A stretch of 10,832 bases of DNA, taken from contig CAXGUU010000101.1 of assembly GCA_964012875.1 (NCBI GenBank), forward strand, positions 1 through 10,832, written 5' to 3'. A program made the translations under genes and the position numbers. Of this stretch, positions 7,013-10,832 are shown one piece after another. This DNA comes from CAXGUU01 sp964012875 (GTDB taxonomy: Bacteria; Pseudomonadota; Gammaproteobacteria; Ga0077536). The first letter of the stretch is position 1. Each line of letters starts with the position of its first letter. The notes below the pieces were generated by a model, which saw only the letters and a program-made list of their open reading frames with translations, was not told where the DNA came from and searched no databases.

Positions 7013-8377
7013 CTAGCGCACGGCGTCGAGTGCTTCTCCGAGCCGTGACACGACCTCAACCGTCAACCCCGATGGCGGCGAACTCGGCGCGTTGCCTCGC
7101 GGCACAATAGCGCGGGTAAAACCGTGTTTTGCCGCTTCGCGCAGACGTTCCGGTCCGCCCGGTATCGGCCGAATTTCGCCGGCGACTCCGATTTCACCGA
7201 AAACCACCATTTTATGGTCCAGCGGTTGATTACGCAGACTCGAAAGCACCGCCAGCACGATGGCCAGATCTGCGCCCGTCTCGTTGACCCGCACCCCGCC
7301 GACGATATTGGCGAAGACGTCGCAGCCGGCCGTAGAGATGCCACCGTGGCGGTTGAGAACAGCCAGCAACATTGACAGTCGGTTCTGATCCAGCCCAACG
7401 GTCACACGGCGGGGATTACCCAACGGGCTTTCATCGGCGAGCGCCTGCACCTCAACCATCATGGGTCTGGTTCCTTCCCGCGTCACCATCACGACACTGC
7501 CAGGCACCGGCGTTTCGTGCCGCGAAAGCAGGATGGCACTTGGGTTGGCAACTTCGCGCAGCCCGGTATCGGTCATCTGAAATACACCGAGTTCGTTGAC
7601 GGCGCCGAAACGATTCTTGATTGCCCTGATTAACCGATAAAGCCCGTCAGGGTCTCCTTCGAAATACAGCGTCGCATCAACCATGTGCTCAAGTACGCGA
7701 GGCCCGGCGATTGAGCCATCCTTGGTGACGTGGCCGACCAGGTAGAGCGCGACCCCGCTACTCTTGGCGAAGCTCACGAGCCTGCTGGCACACTCGCGGA
7801 CCTGGGCGACGCTGCCAGCGGGCGACTGCAGCGCTTGTGAATACACCGTCTGAATCGAATCGACCACCACCACCGCGGGCTTCGACGCCTGCGCCTGGGC
7901 GATGATCTGGTCGACATTGGTTTCAGTCAACAGTTTTAACTGGTCTGCCGGAAGTGAGAGCCGTTCTGCGCGCAAACCAATCTGCGTCGCCGACTCCTCA
8001 CCGCTGACGTAAAGCCCGTCTAATTGGTTAAGTTGTCGCACGGTCGCCAGACTTTGCAGCAGCAAGGTGGTTTTACCGATGCCCGGATCACCACCAAGCA
8101 GGACAACTGAGCCTGGTACGAGACCACCGCCGAGTACGCGATCAAGTTCGTCCAGTCCGCTTTTCAGCCGTGGCGTTTCCTGCAGGTCGATCTCGGCTAT
8201 CGTCCGCACCTGTGGCGCACGCCCGGTATTCGTATTGAATCGCTGACGCTTGTCCTGCGTCGCTTCGACAATGCTTTCGACCAGCGTATTCCAGGCCTCG
8301 CATTCCCCGCACTGCCCCGACCACTTCGTGGCGATCGCGCCGCATTGCTGGCACTGGTATTGTTTTTTAACCTTCAC
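7013..8377 (-). CDS. radA: RadA, DNA repair protein (Sms), DnaB-like recombination helicase
   Basis: RecA-fold ATPase that promotes branch migration and processing of recombination intermediates. With the GTG start at 8377 the protein is 454 residues, the usual RadA length. An N-terminal C4 zinc finger has Cys9, Cys12, Cys23 and Cys26. Walker A is GGDPGIGKTT (95-104), Walker B is VVVDSIQT (170-177), and the RadA-specific KNRFG is at 254-258. A Lon-protease-like C-terminal domain (about 275-454) includes SPLGNPRRVTVGLDQNRL (317-334). GTG overlaps the alr stop (GTGA) and has AGGTGG three bases upstream. An ATG at 8419 in the same frame would add 14 residues inside alr that RadA proteins do not normally carry. 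Last gene of the dnaB-alr-radA set, convergent with corB. Confidence 0.96.
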   Translation of the reverse strand: MKVKKQYQCQQCGAIATKWSGQCGECEAWNTLVESIVEATQDKRQRFNTNTGRAPQVRTIAEIDLQETPRLKSGLDELDRVLGGGLVPGSVVLLGGDPGIGKTTLLLQSLATVRQLNQLDGLYVSGEESATQIGLRAERLSLPADQLKLLTETNVDQIIAQAQASKPAVVVVDSIQTVYSQALQSPAGSVAQVRECASRLVSFAKSSGVALYLVGHVTKDGSIAGPRVLEHMVDATLYFEGDPDGLYRLIRAIKNRFGAVNELGVFQMTDTGLREVANPSAILLSRHETPVPGSVVMVTREGTRPMMVEVQALADESPLGNPRRVTVGLDQNRLSMLLAVLNRHGGISTAGCDVFANIVGGVRVNETGADLAIVLAVLSSLRNQPLDHKMVVFGEIGVAGEIRPIPGGPERLREAAKHGFTRAIVPRGNAPSSPPSGLTVEVVSRLGEALDAVR

Positions 8378-9441
8378 AGCCCACCTAATTCGTAGTGCGC
8401 GCGCATCCGCGTCCGACACAACAATTCATATGGGATGGTGCCCGAAGCGACGGCGACTTCTTCAACCGGCAATTCTCGCCCCCATAGGGTGACCGGGTCG
8501 CCGAACTGACTGTTCGGCACCGGGCGCAAATCAACACTCATCATATCCATCGAACTCGCACCGATGACCTGGGTCCGCTCACCATTGACCAGTATCGGCG
8601 TTCCGGTACCGCCCTGCCGCGGATAACCATCGCCATAACCATAGGCCACAACACCGACCGGCATATCCTCCGGGCAGATATATGTGCCGCCATAACCGAT
8701 GCGCTCCCCGGCCCCGACGTGCCGCACGGCAATCAAACGCGAACGCAGTGTCATGACAGGCTGCAGATCCAGCGCTGCGGCAGTTTCGTCGTGCAATGGT
8801 GATACGCCGTACAGCATCAGCCCGGGCCGCACCCAGTCGGCGTGGCTGTCGGGGCAGGTCAGAATCGCACCTGAATTGGCCAGACTCGCTTCTGCCTGGC
8901 CATCAGCCTGAAGCGCCTGAAAACGACGCAGCTGTACTTCAACACTGCTGTCGCCACGCCGGTGCGAATTGGCAAAGTGGGTCATAACGCGTAACGGTTT
9001 CGCGATATCACTCAATACTGCGCGCAAATCCGGGTATCGATGCGGCTCGAACCCGAGCCGGTGCATGCCCGTATCGAACTTCAGCCAAACCGGCAAGCGT
9101 TGTCCGCATTGCTGCAGCATCCGCACTTGTTCATCGGTGTGAATCACGACCTCACACCCCAGCTCGACAATTAGTTTCAACTCATCGATCTCGAACGGGC
9201 CCTCGAGCAAAACCAGGGGATGTTGAATGCCGGTTTCCCTCAGAACCGTTGCTTCCTCCAGCGACGCAACCGCAAAGCCATCGGCAGTGCGAAACAACTC
9301 GGCCATACGTGTGATGCCATGCCCGTACGCATCCGCCTTGATGACTGCGAGAACGCGAGAGTTCGGCGCACACTGGCGCACCCGAGCGAGATTGTGTGCG
9401 GCGGCTTGAGGGTCAATCGTTACCCGCGCCGGGCGGGTCAT
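8374..9441 (-). CDS. alr: Alr, PLP-dependent alanine racemase
   Basis: Cytosolic enzyme interconverting L- and D-alanine, supplying D-alanine for peptidoglycan. The 355 residues are close to the usual 355-360. The PLP lysine is Lys35 in AVIKADAYGHG (32-42). LKFDTGMHRLG (120-130) carries the arginine (128) near the PLP phenolic oxygen and Lys121, at the position that is carbamylated in some homologues. The second catalytic base is Tyr250 in GERIGYGGTY (245-254), and the substrate-site MDM is at 298-300. The GYGDGYPR segment (268-275) is also typical. The ATG at 9441 overlaps the dnaB stop as ATGA, and the 3' end overlaps radA as GTGA, so translation is probably coupled on both sides. Key active-site residues are all present. 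Confidence 0.98.
   Translation of the reverse strand: MTRPARVTIDPQAAAHNLARVRQCAPNSRVLAVIKADAYGHGITRMAELFRTADGFAVASLEEATVLRETGIQHPLVLLEGPFEIDELKLIVELGCEVVIHTDEQVRMLQQCGQRLPVWLKFDTGMHRLGFEPHRYPDLRAVLSDIAKPLRVMTHFANSHRRGDSSVEVQLRRFQALQADGQAEASLANSGAILTCPDSHADWVRPGLMLYGVSPLHDETAAALDLQPVMTLRSRLIAVRHVGAGERIGYGGTYICPEDMPVGVVAYGYGDGYPRQGGTGTPILVNGERTQVIGASSMDMMSVDLRPVPNSQFGDPVTLWGRELPVEEVAVASGTIPYELLCRTRMRAHYELGGL
8381..8386 (-). promoter_or_regulatory. Ribosome binding site supporting the radA GTG start
   Basis: Read on the minus strand, AGGTGG lies three bases before the GTG at 8377, within the last codons of alr. It is a near-consensus Shine-Dalgarno and the main reason for preferring this GTG over the upstream ATG at 8419. 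Confidence 0.65.
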
Positions 9442-10832
9442 TCTTCAGACCCACCGAACGCATCGTGCGCCAGGTTTTCGAAGCTCGTGTACTCGCCGAA
9501 AAATCGCAGCTTCCGTGTCCCGATTGGACCATTACGTTGTTTCCCGATGATGATCTCAGCGATTCCGGTGTCGGTCGTATCTTCGTCATAGACCTCATCG
9601 CGGTAGATGAACATGATGACATCGGCGTCCTGTTCAATAGCGCCGGACTCTCTGAGATCCGACATAACAGGTCGCTTATCGGTCCGCTGTTCCAGACTTC
9701 GATTGAGCTGAGACAGCGCAACCACCGGGCAACTGAGCTCCTTTGCCAGGGCTTTCAACGAACGTGATATCTCGGAAATCTCGGTGGCGCGATTCTCGGT
9801 TGTTCCATGTACTTGCATCAATTGTAGATAGTCGATGACGATCAGCCCGAGTCCATGTTCGCGCGCCAGGCGCCGGCACCGTGCCCGCAGATCACCTGGC
9901 GTCAGCGCTGGCGTGTCGTCGATGAACATGCTGACCTCGGACAGCATGCCTACCGAGTGGGTCAACCGCGGCCAATCGTCATCCCCCAGTTTCCCGGTCC
10001 GAACCTTGTGCTGATCGATGCGACCGAGCGATGACATCATTCGCATTGCCAGCTGGTCGCTCGGCATTTCCATACTGAAAATCGCGACCGGGAGCTCTTC
10101 CTTAATCGCGGCGTGTTGTGCGATGTTCAGTGCAAAGGCCGTTTTCCCCATTGACGGTCGGCCTGCGATGATTACCAGATCGGACTTCTGCAAACCGGAG
10201 GTCATCGAATCGAGCTCGTAGAAGCCCGTAGCAACGCCCGTAATCGGATTGTCGCGCTGAAAAAGTTGATCGATACGGTCAAGCGCATCAACCAGTAACT
10301 CCTTGATCGGTCGAAAACCGCTGCGTCCGCGTGATTCTCGCTCCGCAATCTCGAACACCAGGCTTTCAGCGATATCAAGAAGCTCGTCCGGCGTTCGGCC
10401 TTCGGTCTGGAACGCGTTATCGGTAATCTGGGTACCGGCCGATATCAGATCGCGCAATATGGCGCGCTGACGGACGATATCGGCGTAGGCCTTTATGTTC
10501 GCCGCGCTAGGGGTGTTTTCAGCCAACTCTGCCAGATAGCCCATGCCGCCGACCCGATCGAGCTCCTGATGGCGCTCCAGCCATTCCGCCAATGTGACGA
10601 CGTCGAAAGGCTGGTTGTCGTCAGCGAGCCTTTCTATAGCTCGGTAAATCGAACCGTGATCGCGCCGGTAGAAATCTTCAACGCTGATCCGTTCAGCAAC
10701 ATTCATCCATGCTTCATTGTCGAGCATGAGACCGCCAAGTACAGATTGCTCTGCCTCGATCGAATGCGGCGGCACCTTGAGCGCCGCGGTAGCGGGGTCG
10801 ACGGCGGTCTGCGCGACGCGTTCTATAGCCAC
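9438..10832 (-). CDS. dnaB: DnaB, replicative DNA helicase (5' end at window edge)
   Basis: Hexameric 5'-3' helicase that unwinds DNA at the replication fork and interacts with DnaG primase and the clamp loader. At least 464 residues are present against 471 in E. coli. The N-terminal primase-interacting domain is at about 22-125 (PHSIEAEQSVLGGLM at 22-36). After a linker, the RecA-like motor has Walker A GRPSMGKT (224-231), catalytic Glu255 in FSMEM, Walker B VIDYLQLM (332-339), SQLNR (374-378) and KQRNGPIGT (431-439), with Lys431 and Arg433 as likely inter-subunit finger residues. No intein interrupts any motif. The last codon in the window is a GTG at 10830-10832 that could be the start, but the gene may begin a few codons beyond the edge. 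It is the first visible gene of the dnaB-alr-radA operon. Confidence 0.97.
   Translation of the reverse strand: MAIERVAQTAVDPATAALKVPPHSIEAEQSVLGGLMLDNEAWMNVAERISVEDFYRRDHGSIYRAIERLADDNQPFDVVTLAEWLERHQELDRVGGMGYLAELAENTPSAANIKAYADIVRQRAILRDLISAGTQITDNAFQTEGRTPDELLDIAESLVFEIAERESRGRSGFRPIKELLVDALDRIDQLFQRDNPITGVATGFYELDSMTSGLQKSDLVIIAGRPSMGKTAFALNIAQHAAIKEELPVAIFSMEMPSDQLAMRMMSSLGRIDQHKVRTGKLGDDDWPRLTHSVGMLSEVSMFIDDTPALTPGDLRARCRRLAREHGLGLIVIDYLQLMQVHGTTENRATEISEISRSLKALAKELSCPVVALSQLNRSLEQRTDKRPVMSDLRESGAIEQDADVIMFIYRDEVYDEDTTDTGIAEIIIGKQRNGPIGTRKLRFFGEYTSFENLAHDAFGGSEE

Noticed and set aside
8378..8419. RadA start at the ATG at 8419
   Set aside because: It would add 14 residues overlapping alr; the GTG at 8377 has AGGTGG upstream and gives the standard zinc-finger N terminus.
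1..10832. CRISPR arrays, insertion sequences, tRNA/rRNA genes, inteins in dnaB or radA, phage genes
   Set aside because: Reading through the window showed no regularly spaced repeats, transposase motifs, tRNA-like sequence or interrupted helicase motifs; gene content is uniformly housekeeping.

Overview
The window is a compact, roughly 60% GC chromosomal segment from a gammaproteobacterium. Every coding region is a recognisable housekeeping gene except one small exported protein. The order ffh / ypjD (divergent) / corB matches the arrangement known from Escherichia coli. The sdhE, ygfZ, yheT and dsbB products also carry the family motifs expected for that class. I cannot assign a genus. I see no mobile element, CRISPR array, tRNA, rRNA, prophage gene or foreign-looking island, and no gap between genes longer than about 115 bases.

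Layout: (1) Bases 6-3271, plus strand, are a tightly spaced run of five genes: sdhE (flavinylation of succinate dehydrogenase), ygfZ (folate-binding Fe-S/tRNA-modification factor), yheT (alpha/beta hydrolase), dsbB (quinone-linked disulfide oxidoreductase) and an uncharacterised exported 174-residue protein that starts with TTG. Gaps are -4, 41, 31 and 27 bases, so a single transcript is likely. (2) Bases 3296-4660, minus strand, are ffh, the SRP GTPase, convergent with the first block. (3) Bases 4661-4774 are a divergent control region holding a possible ffh promoter and two inverted repeats. (4) Bases 4775-6925, plus strand, are ypjD (a CcsA/HemX-like membrane protein) and corB (a CNNM/CBS-domain transporter-like protein). 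(5) Bases 7013-10832, minus strand, are a dnaB-alr-radA operon read from the right edge. Its genes are joined by two 4-base stop/start overlaps (ATGA and GTGA). dnaB reaches the window edge, so its 5' end is uncertain.

The groups serve separate core functions: flavin and Fe-S protein maturation with envelope disulfide formation, co-translational membrane targeting, membrane and ion homeostasis, and replication/recombination with D-alanine supply. No clear novel multi-gene system is present. The items most worth a second look are the uncharacterised exported protein behind dsbB, the sdhE-ygfZ overlap, the dnaB-alr-radA coupling, and the structured ffh/ypjD intergenic region.
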